Shown here: positions 52,077 through 61,040 of the stretch, piece after piece
How the letters are laid out: each line of letters starts with the position of its first letter
Position numbering within the stretch: position 1 is the stretch's first letter
Origin: FLUQ01 sp031551515
Lineage (GTDB): Bacteria; Desulfobacterota; Desulfovibrionia; Desulfovibrionales; Desulfovibrionaceae
Direction of reading: 5' to 3'
Assembly: GCA_031551515.1 (NCBI GenBank)
Contig: JAVBNL010000004.1
Span: forward strand, 1 to 64,000
Length of the DNA stretch: 64,000 bases
Notes under the pieces: model-generated
What the model was told of the DNA's origin: nothing
Database searches by the model: none
Seen by the model: the letters and a program-made list of their open reading frames with translations, nothing else
Program-made: the position numbers and the translations under genes

Positions 52077-53195
52077 TCAGGCCCGGGCCCGGGCTCTGGC
52101 TTGCGCTTTCTTTTCGGCTTCCAGCTTGGCGCGCTGTTCGTCGTCGGCTTTCGCCAGCACGGTGTCGCCGAAGACCAGCAGAATGGGACTGGCCACGAAC
52201 ATGCTCGAGGCCGTGCCCACAAAGACGCCGATAAACATGACCAGGGCGAAATCGTGAATGATGCCGCCGCCGAAAAAGAGCAGCGAGGAAATCACTATGA
52301 GCGTGGTGCCGCTGGTCAAGACAGTGCGCGACAGGGTCTGGTTGATGCTCTTGTTGATGACGACCGAAAGACGTTCGCCGTGGCGGTGTTGCAGGTTTTC
52401 GCGGATACGGTCGTACACGATGATGGTGTCGTTCAGCGAATAGCCCACGATGGTGAGCAGCGCGGCGATGATCGTCAGGTCGAACTCTTTGTCCATGATG
52501 GAAAAGAGCCCGACCGTTATCAGCACGTCATGCAAGATGGAAACGATGGCCCCCATGGCGAAGATCAGCCGGAGCCGCCAGCAAAGAACGATGGTCATCA
52601 CGGTTGCGGCGAGCACCAAAAGCGCTTTGCCCACGCCGATCATTTCCAAGAGGTACATGCCCCCGGCAAGGCCGCCCGCCATAAGCGCGGCCACCACCCA
52701 GCGGTGCTCGAAGCGGCCGGAGATGTAAATGGCAATCAGAAGGGTCGCGAAATACATGGCTTCCACGGCTTTGGACCGCAGATCGGCGCCCACTTTGGGG
52801 CCAACGGATTCAAGACGCTGAATGTCGACGGGGTTGTCGGACAGCTTTTCAGCCAGAACCGTGGTGACCTTGTCGCGCAAGACGGTGCCGGAAATATCGG
52901 TGTTGGAGACGCGCACCAGATACGAGTGCCCGCCGTCGTCGCCGTAGCTTTGCACCACAAGGCCGGGCAGTTGGAGGCTGTCGAGAATGTCTTTCAGTTT
53001 TTCGTCGGCGATCGGCTTTTCAAACTTGACCTGGGCGATGGTGCCGCCGGCAAAGTCGATGCCGTAGCGCGGGCCGCCCTTGACGGCCAGCGAGATGACC
53101 CCGGCCAGAATCAGCAATATGGACAGGGCGTAGGCTATCTTGCGAACGCCTACGAAATCTATGTTCAGGTTGTTTGGTACCAAATGCAGGCCCAT
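52077..53195 (-). CDS. secF: Protein translocase subunit SecF
   Basis: Six-helix partner of SecD that uses the proton gradient to complete Sec-dependent export, 372 aa. Characteristic blocks are YGIDFAGGTIAQVKF in the first periplasmic domain, VGPKVGADLRSKAVEAMYFA entering TM2, and the DTIIVYDRIRENL motif near the fourth helix. It ends in an Ala/Arg/Lys-rich tail. ATG at 53195 is favoured over the GTG three bases earlier by spacing to AAAAGGAG. Confidence 0.96.
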   Translation of the reverse strand: MGLHLVPNNLNIDFVGVRKIAYALSILLILAGVISLAVKGGPRYGIDFAGGTIAQVKFEKPIADEKLKDILDSLQLPGLVVQSYGDDGGHSYLVRVSNTDISGTVLRDKVTTVLAEKLSDNPVDIQRLESVGPKVGADLRSKAVEAMYFATLLIAIYISGRFEHRWVVAALMAGGLAGGMYLLEMIGVGKALLVLAATVMTIVLCWRLRLIFAMGAIVSILHDVLITVGLFSIMDKEFDLTIIAALLTIVGYSLNDTIIVYDRIRENLQHRHGERLSVVINKSINQTLSRTVLTSGTTLIVISSLLFFGGGIIHDFALVMFIGVFVGTASSMFVASPILLVFGDTVLAKADDEQRAKLEAEKKAQARARARA

Positions 53196-53213
53196 CACAG
53201 GCTCCTTTTACGG

Positions 53214-54806
53214 CTAAATGCTCAGGGGACGGCCTTTTTTGCCCATCCACAGGTCATAGACGATGTGCGAAACAAAGATCGCGGTGAACATGGAAACCAC
53301 GATGCCCAGCGTCAGGGTCACGGCAAAACCTCGGATGGGGCCCGTGCCGAATTGATACAAAATGACGGCGGCGATAACCGTGGTCAGGTTGGAGTCGGTG
53401 ATGGTCAGCGTGGCCCGTGAAAAGCCCATGCGAATGGCCGCGATGGGTGTCAGGCCTTTGGCCAGTTCCTCTCGTATTCGTTCAAATATCAGCACGTTGG
53501 CGTCAACGGCCATGCCCAGCGTCAGCACAATGCCCGCAATGCCCGGCAGGGTCATGGTGGCGCCGAAAGCGGCCATGCCCGCCAGAATAAAGACGATGTC
53601 GAGCAGCAGCATCAGGTCGGCCACAATGCCGGACAAGCCGTAATACACGGCCATGAACACGATGACGATGGCCCCGCCGATCAGTGCGGCCATAACGCCT
53701 TTGTCGATGGATTCCTGCCCCAAAGAGGGGCCCACGGTGCGTTCTTCAAGAACGGAAACAGGGGCGGGCAAAGAACCCGCGCGCAGCACCAGGGCGAGGT
53801 CCTGCGCTTCTTGCGTGGTGAAGCGGCCGGTGATGCTGGCGGTCCCGCCGCCGATTTTCTGCTGAATCACGGGTGCGGAGCGGACCTTGCCGTCCAACAC
53901 GATGGCCATGCGTTTGCCTATGTTGTCGCCGGTGATGCGTTCAAACAACGCCGCGCCCCTGTTGTTGAAGCTGAGGCGCACGTACGTCTGGTTTTGCATC
54001 TGGTCGAAAGCGGGGGTGGCGTCGGTGATATATTCGCCGGTCAGGGCGGCGTCTTTGTCTACCAGAACGGGTTCGCCGGGGGTGCCGTCTTTGGTCAGCA
54101 TGGGCAAAAGTTCCGTGCCCGGAGGGAGCAGGCCTCTCGCAATGCGTGACGGGTCTTCGCCGTCGCGCACGATGCGGAATTCAAGGTGGGCTGTCTGCCC
54201 CACGATTTGAATGGCGCGGTCGGCGTCTTTGATGCCGGGCAGCTGGATGATGATGCGGTTCTCATCTGGCTGCTCGCGGATATCCGGCTCGGAAACGCCG
54301 AACTGGTCAATACGGTTACGGATGGTGGTCAGGGCCTGGTTCAGGGCCATGCGGGCCATGGCAGCGCGCTCGGCGGGCTTCAAGCTGCCGACATAGCGCA
54401 GGCGGCCTTCTTCCGCCGTCTGCGGGGTTGCGAATTCAAGCTGGGCGAACTGCTTGGCCAGCAACTCTTCAAAAGCGGCCTTCTGGTCGGCCTTGGCCAG
54501 GGTTATTTCCAGTTTGTCGCCCGGCAGCGGGCGGGGGCGTAGAGTCAGTATGCCCTTGTCGCGGGCCAGAGCGCGAATATCCGTGCCCATTTGGGCGACG
54601 GAGTTCTCGATGGCTTTGTCCACCTCAACCCCAAGGGTCAGGTGAATGCCGCCCACCAGGTCAAGCCCGAGGTTGATGCGCGCATCCGGCAAAAAGCGGC
54701 GCAACGAAGAATTGGACATGCCGGGCATGCCCGGCAGCAGATAGACGATGGAAAGAACCACCGCCAAAGCGACGACGGCAAGTCTCCATTGCAGGCCTTG
54801 TCTCAT
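53214..54806 (-). CDS. secD: Protein translocase subunit SecD
   Basis: 530-residue SecD with one N-terminal helix, a large periplasmic P1 domain (LGLDLVGGIHLTLGV, NQALTTIRNRIDQFGVSEPDI, RIIIQLPGIKD) and five C-terminal helices with the VDANVLIFERIREEL motif. It precedes secF by 18 bases; with yajC upstream this is the standard yajC-secD-secF order. Confidence 0.97.
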   Translation of the reverse strand: MRQGLQWRLAVVALAVVLSIVYLLPGMPGMSNSSLRRFLPDARINLGLDLVGGIHLTLGVEVDKAIENSVAQMGTDIRALARDKGILTLRPRPLPGDKLEITLAKADQKAAFEELLAKQFAQLEFATPQTAEEGRLRYVGSLKPAERAAMARMALNQALTTIRNRIDQFGVSEPDIREQPDENRIIIQLPGIKDADRAIQIVGQTAHLEFRIVRDGEDPSRIARGLLPPGTELLPMLTKDGTPGEPVLVDKDAALTGEYITDATPAFDQMQNQTYVRLSFNNRGAALFERITGDNIGKRMAIVLDGKVRSAPVIQQKIGGGTASITGRFTTQEAQDLALVLRAGSLPAPVSVLEERTVGPSLGQESIDKGVMAALIGGAIVIVFMAVYYGLSGIVADLMLLLDIVFILAGMAAFGATMTLPGIAGIVLTLGMAVDANVLIFERIREELAKGLTPIAAIRMGFSRATLTITDSNLTTVIAAVILYQFGTGPIRGFAVTLTLGIVVSMFTAIFVSHIVYDLWMGKKGRPLSI

Positions 54807-54860
54807 AATAACTCCTGAACACTATCCGTAAAATGCGGAATCCCGCGCCGGGTTGGAAGA

Positions 54861-54906
54861 ACGGGCGACACACATGCCCCTGGCGTCAGGGAGCATGTGT
54901 GCCCGT
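54861..54906 (-). promoter_or_regulatory. Long imperfect hairpin between yajC and secD
   Basis: ACGGGC...CCCTG pairs with CAGGG...GCCCGT around a GCGT loop, including a CACACATGC/GCATGTGTG block and a small internal bulge. It lies in the 116-base gap of the operon. There is no T-tract on the minus strand, so an attenuator or processing/stability element is more likely than a terminator. Confidence 0.45.
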
Positions 54907-54922
54907 AAAAACCATAACCGGC

Positions 54923-55435
54923 TTACTGCACGGCGGGTTTGTCTTTGTCGTTGTCGCCGCTGCCCACTTCCACCGCGGGGGCTTCGGGAGCCTTAGGAGC
55001 TTCCGCCGGGGCCGCCTCGGCCTGGGGAGCTTCGGCCGTCGTCTCGATGACTTCAGCGGCCTTTTCCTCGCCCTTGCCTTTGGTCTTTTTGGGTTCTTTC
55101 TTCTGCGGGGGGGCGGCCTGCGTTTTTTGCGGCACGGCGGTGATGTAGCCCCGGCCCATGGTCACCTTGGTGTCGCCCAGGTCAATGACGGCTGTTTCGT
55201 TGTTAATGTCAACGATACGGCCGTACATGCCGCCGGCGGTGATGACCGCGTCGCCTTTTTTCAGCGCGGCAATCATTTCCCTGTGTTCTTTGGCTTTCTT
55301 CTGTTGCGGGCGAATGAGCAGAAAGTAGAAAACCACGAAAATAAGAGCGAACGGCGCAAGAGAGGTCAATAGGTTGCCTTCCTGCCCGGCTTGCTGCCCG
55401 GCGCCCATGGCATAGGCGTTGCTGATCCAGAACAT
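54923..55435 (-). CDS. yajC: Sec translocon accessory protein YajC with long acidic/Ala-Pro tail
   Basis: Single-helix accessory subunit of SecDF-YajC. The conserved part is the first 105 or so residues: membrane helix LAPFALIFVVFYFLLIRPQQ, then MIAALKKGDAVITAGGMYG and DIGLD-type strand VIDLGDTKVTMGRGYI. A further 65 or so residues of Lys-rich then Ala/Pro/Glu-rich low complexity extend it to 170 aa, against about 110 in E. coli. GGAGGAAGC precedes the ATG. Confidence 0.95.
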   Translation of the reverse strand: MFWISNAYAMGAGQQAGQEGNLLTSLAPFALIFVVFYFLLIRPQQKKAKEHREMIAALKKGDAVITAGGMYGRIVDINNETAVIDLGDTKVTMGRGYITAVPQKTQAAPPQKKEPKKTKGKGEEKAAEVIETTAEAPQAEAAPAEAPKAPEAPAVEVGSGDNDKDKPAVQ

Positions 55436-55513
55436 GCTTCCTCCGGTAAGTAAATCATGATGTCACGTAAAAACGTAGTTTTTTACCTTGCGGGTGAGAA
55501 AAACTCAACGCTT

Positions 55514-56218
55514 TTATTTGGCTTCGCCGCCAGTATCCGGTCCGTCTCCTTCAAGGGTCAGGGCGATGCGGTGGCGACGATACAGGCTGTAGCCCAAGGC
55601 GGTTGAAAGGGCGAACAGCACCGCTGAAAGCGCCACGCGCCAAAAAGGGTCGACGCGCATGCCGCTGCCCAGAACGGCGAAGATCAGGTTTTGCGGTATG
55701 TAACCCACGCAGGAACCCGCAATAAACGCCGCTGCCGGTATGGACGACACCCCGGCCAGCGCGGTGGTCACGGCGTTGTTGCCCACCGGCAAACAGCGCA
55801 CGATAAGGGTCATGGTAAAGGGCGCGCGGGAAAGAAAGGCGTTCAGCTTTTCCATGCGCCGCCCGAACAGGCGGGTGATGGATGAACGGCCCAGCAGCCG
55901 CGCGTAAAAAAATCCCCCGGCGCAGCCCAGAGTGGTCGAAAGTGTGGCGAGAAAGGTTCCCATGACCGCGCCGAACGCATAGCCGCCCAAAAAACTCACC
56001 GCCTGGCGCGGCACGCCGGCGGCGGAAGCGAGCGCGCCTGCCCCGATATACACGATGATGCCGGCGATGCCTTGCTGTCTGATGTGGGCGTCGACCCAGC
56101 GGGCGTCCATGTGCGGCAAATCAAGGGCGTCCGCCAGCAGAATGAGCCCGGCCAAGGTCAGAAACAAAAAGACCCCTTTGGCCAGCGCGCGAAGCGTACG
56201 GCGGGAAGAGGGACTCAT
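55514..56218 (-). CDS. TVP38/TMEM64 (DedA-like, SNARE-associated) membrane protein
   Basis: 234 aa with about six helices. The VTT-domain signature is present: AGVPRQAVSFLGGYAFGAVMGTFLATLSTTLG followed by FYARLLGR and the second-half LPVGNNAVTTALAGVSSIPAAAFIAGS, read here in pieces. Relatives are proton-dependent lipid scramblases or flippases. Its ATG overlaps the preceding gene's stop in an ATGA junction. Confidence 0.9.
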   Translation of the reverse strand: MSPSSRRTLRALAKGVFLFLTLAGLILLADALDLPHMDARWVDAHIRQQGIAGIIVYIGAGALASAAGVPRQAVSFLGGYAFGAVMGTFLATLSTTLGCAGGFFYARLLGRSSITRLFGRRMEKLNAFLSRAPFTMTLIVRCLPVGNNAVTTALAGVSSIPAAAFIAGSCVGYIPQNLIFAVLGSGMRVDPFWRVALSAVLFALSTALGYSLYRRHRIALTLEGDGPDTGGEAK

Positions 56219-56481
56219 GCCGGTTTCCGGGGGGCCGCGCCGAGTGCAACCAGCGCCGTGCAGGCGATTTGACCCGCCAACAGCAAAAAGTGCCGCTCGT
56301 AAAGGGCGAAGAGGATCATGGCCAGGCAGCCACCGCCGTACAAAGCGGAACCGATCCAGCCGCCGGGCCGAGCAAAGGGCTTTTGCGGTCTGCCCGGCGC
56401 GAAAAGACCTGAATGCCGGAGCAAAAGCAGCCCGGCCGTCTGAAAGGCGCAGGCGGCATAGAACACGGGGTAGCGGGTCAT
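56215..56481 (-). CDS. Small three-helix membrane protein, possibly LAB_N-like
   Basis: 88 aa with three hydrophobic segments (VFYAACAFQTAGLLLL, WIGSALYGGGCLAMILFALY, FLLLAGQIACTALVALG). Size, the central Arg/Pro-rich loop, and its place directly after a DPM1-like GT2 suggest the lipid-A biosynthesis N-terminal-like (LAB_N) family, but similarity is weak. It is coupled by ATGA overlaps to the genes on both sides. Confidence 0.65.
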   Translation of the reverse strand: MTRYPVFYAACAFQTAGLLLLRHSGLFAPGRPQKPFARPGGWIGSALYGGGCLAMILFALYERHFLLLAGQIACTALVALGAAPRKPA

Positions 56482-57215
56482 CCGTCTTTGCGTTCCTTAA
56501 TGCTGTAATTCACGTGGCGGCTTTGCATCCAGCGAACGGCCAGAAGGTCAAAAAAAGTTTTCCGCGCTCTGTCCCATATGCCGTATTTGGAAACGCCATG
56601 CAGGCGCGGCCTGTGGTTGACCGCCACCTCCGCGACCTTCGCCCCCTGCATCTTCATCAGCGTGGGCAGAAAACGGTGCATGCCGGTGAACATGGGCAGG
56701 CGCTTGGCCATGGCCGAGCGCAGCACTTTCAGCGAGCAGCCGGTATCTTTGATGTTTTCGCGCGTCAGCGCGTTGCGCACCCGGTTGCCCAGTTTCGAGG
56801 CCCAACGTTTGGCCGTGCTGTCCTGGCGCTTTTGCCGCCAGCCCACGACCATGTCGATGCCGTCTTTATCGTATAAAGCCAGCATGGCCGGAATGTCGGC
56901 GGGGTCGTTTTGCAAATCGGCGTCCAGGGTGATGATGGCGCATCCTTTGGCTTCGGCGAAGCCGGCGCTGAACGCGGCGGACTGGCCGCAGTTGGCGGCG
57001 AAGGCGATATAGCGCAGTTCCGGCTGTTTTGCCGCCAGGTCCCGCATGACGGGCAAACTGGTATCGGTGCTGCCGTCGTCAATCAGAATCAGCTCCCAGC
57101 TTTTGCCCGCGGCGGTCATGGCGGCGGTGATTTCCCGCACCAAAACGGGCAGGTTGCCCTCTTCATTATAGACAGGGACAACCAGAGATATTTCAGGAGA
57201 GGAGGGGGTCGTCAT
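56478..57215 (-). CDS. GT2 glycosyltransferase, dolichyl/undecaprenyl-phosphate sugar synthase type
   Basis: 245-residue family 2 glycosyltransferase. The GT-A motifs are LVVPVYNEEGNLP, LILIDDGSTDTS and the DxD-type LDADLQNDP, followed by VVGWRQKRQDS and DTGCSLKVLRS, as in DPM1/ArnC/YfdH enzymes that load sugars on polyprenyl phosphate. Unlike ArnC it lacks C-terminal membrane helices. It is the first of three overlapping genes. Confidence 0.9.
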   Translation of the reverse strand: MTTPSSPEISLVVPVYNEEGNLPVLVREITAAMTAAGKSWELILIDDGSTDTSLPVMRDLAAKQPELRYIAFAANCGQSAAFSAGFAEAKGCAIITLDADLQNDPADIPAMLALYDKDGIDMVVGWRQKRQDSTAKRWASKLGNRVRNALTRENIKDTGCSLKVLRSAMAKRLPMFTGMHRFLPTLMKMQGAKVAEVAVNHRPRLHGVSKYGIWDRARKTFFDLLAVRWMQSRHVNYSIKERKDG

Positions 57216-57306
57216 GCGCCAAGCATTCCTTTCGCCATTCGTAGGGCAACCGTATACGGGCTTTAGCAGGGGCTGTAAAGGCTGGGCGGGCTCTTTTGCC
57301 GTGATG

Positions 57307-58092
57307 CTAGGGCTGTGCCTTTTTGAAGATGATCTGCGGACAGTTCTTGCACACGTCGCTTCCGGGGAAGGGTTCGCCCGGTTTGCCCAGAGCGGCGCTT
57401 CCCGCGTTTTCGATACGGGCCAGCAGGCGGTTTACCAGACCCTCGATGTGGTTCCCGGGAATAAAGACGTTGATCTCGCCGCGTTCCAGTTTGCCTGAGT
57501 TGTAATTGCCCGCGCAGCCGGGGCACATGTTGAACGTCTGTTCCTGCCAGCAAAAAACCGAACCGCCGCACGAGGCGGAGGTGCCCGTCAAAAACGGCCG
57601 CAGGACCGGGGTATCCGTTGCCGCCATATAGTCGACGGACAGATGATAGGCCTGCTTGGTGTCGCAGCAGAACTGGACCACATGCGGTTTGACTTTGGCC
57701 TGCCCCAGGGGGCCGACCGCCACGGCTTTAAGCGCTTCCGGTTCCATATGCGGCTTTACCTGAATGAAACGCGCAAGCTGGGCATCGTCCGCGCAATAGC
57801 GGGTCAAGGTTTTGATGTAGGCCGGATCTATCCCTTCCTTCCAGCCGAAGCTGACCAGCCCGCCGAGGCAGCTCAAATCCTTTTTTTCGCCCAACACCGT
57901 TTTGCCCTGCATTCGCGCCGCGATTTCCCACTGGCAGAAAGACAGGGGCTTGACCGGCGTATGGTAGGGCGTCTGCCGGGCAAAATCCGCTATTTCTTTA
58001 TCGGTAAACAGAAACGTGACGGCCACGGGGTGATGATACAAGCGAAGCTCTTTCATCAGTACCGTTTCCATATCAAGATAGCTGAGCGCCAT
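57307..58092 (-). CDS. DUF169-family protein
   Basis: 261-residue soluble protein of the DUF169 family common in anaerobes and methanogens. Typical features are the opening LMKELRLYHHPVAVTFLF, FCQWEIAARMQGKTV, the CGG in SASCGGSVFC, and C-terminal cysteine pairs CPGC and CKNC. The family function is unknown; the cysteines suggest redox or metal binding. GGGAGAAAGCA precedes this ATG, ruling out the longer frame. It is monocistronic. Confidence 0.85.
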   Translation of the reverse strand: MALSYLDMETVLMKELRLYHHPVAVTFLFTDKEIADFARQTPYHTPVKPLSFCQWEIAARMQGKTVLGEKKDLSCLGGLVSFGWKEGIDPAYIKTLTRYCADDAQLARFIQVKPHMEPEALKAVAVGPLGQAKVKPHVVQFCCDTKQAYHLSVDYMAATDTPVLRPFLTGTSASCGGSVFCWQEQTFNMCPGCAGNYNSGKLERGEINVFIPGNHIEGLVNRLLARIENAGSAALGKPGEPFPGSDVCKNCPQIIFKKAQP

Positions 58093-58171
58093 TGCTTTCT
58101 CCCGGATGTTGGGGTTGTACCCGATACCCGCCTTATAGTGGCGGCTCCATTGCCGGTCAACCAAAGAACGG

Positions 58172-58203
58172 AAAACAAAAAAGCCCTGGTTTCATGCCAG
58201 GGC
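58172..58203 (-). terminator. Terminator of the FlgO-like lipoprotein module
   Basis: A GCCCTGG/CCAGGGC stem (58183-58189 with 58197-58203) is followed on the minus strand by TTTTTTGTTTTC. Confidence 0.85.
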
Positions 58204-58229
58204 AGTGTCGCATTGGGGGGAAAGGCCGT

Positions 58230-58844
58230 TCAGGGCAACGTGGTGGCCACGGTGGGCTCTATGCCGAAGTGGCCGCTTGTGCCGCTGCCGCCCAAAAGCG
58301 CCCGCAGTTCGGAGGTGACGGGCACGCTGATGGTGGCCATGCCCAGCACTTCACGCCCTGCGGTCTGGATGATCCGGATATTGAAGCGCACGTTCTTGTT
58401 GGTCACGGTATAGGTGCCGACCAGAACGGCCGCGCTGGTCACGGTGTCGTTGTCCACAAGTTCCGAGCGCCGGGTCAGCAGTTTTTCGCCGTTGCGGGGT
58501 TCGAACAGCACGACGCCGCCTTTGCGTATTTCCTGCACGGAGTAGCCCGCCTGCACAAACCAGCGGGCCAGGTCCTCGGCCATCTGGCGGGCCAGCGGGT
58601 TGGATTCGTCCAGGTCATTGACGTTCACGGGCACGGTCACGGCCAGCGATACGCCCTGGGCCGGCGTTTCCGGCTGTTGCAGCCGGGCGGCGATCTGGCG
58701 GTCTATCTGCCGCGCCAGGGCGGAAGCGGCCTGAGGCACGGCGCCTTCAAGCGACTTGGCCGATTTCGCCGGAACGGGCCAGGCGATAAAGGCCAGGGCC
58801 AGAACGGGCAGCACAAAAATACGGTGTATGGCGGTGAAACGCAT
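58230..58844 (-). CDS. FlgO-like exported protein (second copy)
   Basis: 204 aa with a cleavable signal peptide (VLPVLALAFIAWPVPAKS). The FlgO core is visible: SLAVTVPVNVNDLDESNPLA, QMAEDLARWFVQAGYSVQEI, LTRRSELVDNDTVTSAAVLV and VRFNIRIIQTAGREVLGMA. FlgO in Vibrio is an outer-membrane protein needed for flagellar stability. It is the third gene of a three-gene exported-protein operon. GGAGCGCCCC precedes the ATG. Confidence 0.82.
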   Translation of the reverse strand: MRFTAIHRIFVLPVLALAFIAWPVPAKSAKSLEGAVPQAASALARQIDRQIAARLQQPETPAQGVSLAVTVPVNVNDLDESNPLARQMAEDLARWFVQAGYSVQEIRKGGVVLFEPRNGEKLLTRRSELVDNDTVTSAAVLVGTYTVTNKNVRFNIRIIQTAGREVLGMATISVPVTSELRALLGGSGTSGHFGIEPTVATTLP

Positions 58845-58868
58845 GGGGCGCTCCTTTTTCTCTTTTTT

Positions 58869-59186
58869 CTACCGTAACGTTTTGATCATCAAATCCACGG
58901 CGTGCAGCTCTTTTTGCAGCGCGTCGCGCATTACCGGATCGCCGCCCGCCGCGGCATAGGCCAAGAGATAGTGCTCGCGCGCCAGCTCAAAGCGGCCTTG
59001 CGAAGAGTATTCCCGGGCGGCGCGATAATTCCAGATGCTGACGGGGTTGTGTTCCGTGGTGGCAATATCCGCTTCCGGCGGAGCGCCGGTGGCCGCGTTC
59101 ATGGCGTTCTTCATTTTCGAACAGCCGGGCAGCAAGGTCAGCGGGATGGCGCAAAGCGCCGCGAAAAATACAGTGCGGTAACGCAT
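58869..59186 (-). CDS. Small TPR-like lipoprotein
   Basis: 105-residue lipoprotein, lipobox LLPGC (Cys about residue 22). The mature chain contains one helical pair EYSSQGRFELAREHYLLAYAAA typical of a single tetratricopeptide unit. It lies between two FlgO-like genes with short gaps (24 and 11 bases) and probably works with them. GGAGGAAGCCGG precedes the ATG. Confidence 0.78.
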   Translation of the reverse strand: MRYRTVFFAALCAIPLTLLPGCSKMKNAMNAATGAPPEADIATTEHNPVSIWNYRAAREYSSQGRFELAREHYLLAYAAAGGDPVMRDALQKELHAVDLMIKTLR

Positions 59187-59197
59187 CCGGCTTCCTC

Positions 59198-60076
59198 CTA
59201 GTGAATATCCTCACCCCGGTCGATGGGGGTGAGGTTCGTGGGCTGGGTTGTGGTTTTGAAGTCTTGTATCTTCAGGCTGCCGGCCTTCAGCACCTTGCCC
59301 GTTCCGGCCATCATGCGCCGGGTCAGCGTGTTGCTTGGCAGCACGAGCTGCGCCGTGCGCAGAACGCGGCCGTCCGTGCCGCGTATAAGCCGGGCGTTAA
59401 CGAACACGGCCTGGCGGTCGGCGTAATAGGTGCCCGCCACCACGACCACGCCGGGGGCTTTGACCGATACGGGGGCCAATGCGCGTGTCAGCAGAAATTC
59501 GCCATCCTCTTTCATGGTCACGCTATCCGCCATGCGGTATTCGCGCACGGGAAAGCCGCGCTGGTTGAATTCGTAAAAAAGCTGCTCGGCCATGAACCTG
59601 CCCAAAGGGGAGGTCTGGGTAAAATCGTCCTGGTTGACGAAAGAGACTGGCAAAGCCACGCTGCCGCGCAAGGAAGGATCCATGCCCGCGATAAGCTGGG
59701 CGGCCAGTTCGCGCATTTTCAGTTTGAGCTCGCGCGCGTCGGTGTATCCGGCAGGCGGGGCCTGCGCGGGCGCGGGGGTCCAGACGACGCCGCCTGCGCC
59801 ATCGGGTATGGCAAAACCGACATCGTCATTTTTTGATTGGCGCAAAGCGGTCCGTTTGCCTCTGTAGGTGGCGGATCCGTTCTCGAACACATTTTGCGTT
59901 CCGAGAATTTCATCCTGCTGCCGCGCGGCATCCGGGCCCCGCAGCGTCGGGGCCTTGTTGACGTTGCGGAAGGTCACGCCGGGGGCGTTTGTGGGCGTTG
60001 ACTCATCGGCCGACGCCGGGCGCGCTTCTCCCATCATCAGGACCAGCGCCAGCAGCGCCAAAAGATATTTATGCAT
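59198..60076 (-). CDS. FlgO-like exported protein (first copy)
   Basis: 292 aa with a signal peptide (LLALLALVLMMGEARPASA). The C-terminal two thirds match FlgO: SVALPVSFVNQDDFTQTSPL, GRFMAEQLFYEFNQRGFPVR, EYRM, DGEFLLTRAL, VVVVAGTYYADRQAVFVNAR and GRVLRTAQLVLP. The first 100 residues are a less ordered extension. It heads the operon with GGAGGAAAT ahead of the ATG. No flagellar structural genes adjoin it. Confidence 0.83.
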   Translation of the reverse strand: MHKYLLALLALVLMMGEARPASADESTPTNAPGVTFRNVNKAPTLRGPDAARQQDEILGTQNVFENGSATYRGKRTALRQSKNDDVGFAIPDGAGGVVWTPAPAQAPPAGYTDARELKLKMRELAAQLIAGMDPSLRGSVALPVSFVNQDDFTQTSPLGRFMAEQLFYEFNQRGFPVREYRMADSVTMKEDGEFLLTRALAPVSVKAPGVVVVAGTYYADRQAVFVNARLIRGTDGRVLRTAQLVLPSNTLTRRMMAGTGKVLKAGSLKIQDFKTTTQPTNLTPIDRGEDIH

Positions 60077-60218
60077 ATTTCCTCCACCTCATGAGTCTGC
60101 AAGGCTTATCGGCCGATTCGTTTCCCGGCTTAAGCACAGGGAAAAGATTGCCGCCCGAACGGCCTGGGCAGGACTTACCCGGAAATATGCAAAATGCTTG
60201 CCAGGAATTTGGCGCGGA

Positions 60219-61040
60219 TCAGGCGGAGCGGCGCAGGGCCAAATACCCCGTTTGCAGGGCATAGGCGGTCACGGCCACGGCAATAATTACCGCGCCGGAT
60301 GAAAGGTCGAAAACATAGGCGAGCGCCAGCCCGCCCAGGCAGAAGGCAAAGCAGAGCAGGGCGGCGACGGTCATCATGCCGGCCAGGCTGCGCGTCAGTT
60401 GCCGGGCCATGTGCGGCGGGATGGTCAAAAGCGCGATGACCAGAATCAAGCCCACGATTTGCAGCAGCATGACCACGGCCAGGGATGCCATGCCCACCAG
60501 CAGGTAGAAAAGTTCACGCACGGGCAGGCCCCGGGCGCGGGCGAAATCGGGGTCAAGCGTGACGGCGGCAAGCCCCTGGCGAAAGCGCAGTAACATAAGC
60601 AGCAAAAGCGCGTCCAGGCCCGCCATCAGCAGCAGATTGCGCGCGGGCACGGCCAGAATGCTGCCGAAGAGAAACCCCATCAGGTCCCCGGCATAGCCGG
60701 GGGAAAGCTCGATCAGGATAATGCCGAAAGCCATGCCCGCTGCCCACAAAATGCCGATGGCCGTATCCGGGCTGTTATCGGAAGGGATGCCCCCGTCTTT
60801 GAGCATGACGCGCGCCATGACCAGTGAAGATGCCAGAGAAAAACCCGCCGTGCAGGGCAGAACGGGCAGCGAGAACAAGAAGGCGATGCCTATGCCGCCG
60901 TATGCGGCGTGGGCCACGGCCCCGGCCAGGTATGAAAGGCGGTTGAGCACCACTAAGGAACCGATAATGCCGCAGGCAATGCTGCAAAGCAGGGCCGCCA
61001 AAAGCGCGTGTTGCATGAAGGGGTAGGCGAAAATGCTCAC
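60219..61040 (-). CDS. znuB: Zinc/manganese ABC transporter permease ZnuB
   Basis: Membrane subunit of an ABC-3 metal importer, 273 aa with about eight helices. Typical blocks are FMQHALLAALLCSIACGIIG at the start, LVVLNRLSYLAGAVAHAAYG, and the coupling-region VIALLTIPPHMARQLTRSL. The ATG overlaps the znuC stop (ATGA). Confidence 0.93.
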   Translation of the reverse strand: MSIFAYPFMQHALLAALLCSIACGIIGSLVVLNRLSYLAGAVAHAAYGGIGIAFLFSLPVLPCTAGFSLASSLVMARVMLKDGGIPSDNSPDTAIGILWAAGMAFGIILIELSPGYAGDLMGFLFGSILAVPARNLLLMAGLDALLLLMLLRFRQGLAAVTLDPDFARARGLPVRELFYLLVGMASLAVVMLLQIVGLILVIALLTIPPHMARQLTRSLAGMMTVAALLCFAFCLGGLALAYVFDLSSGAVIIAVAVTAYALQTGYLALRRSA

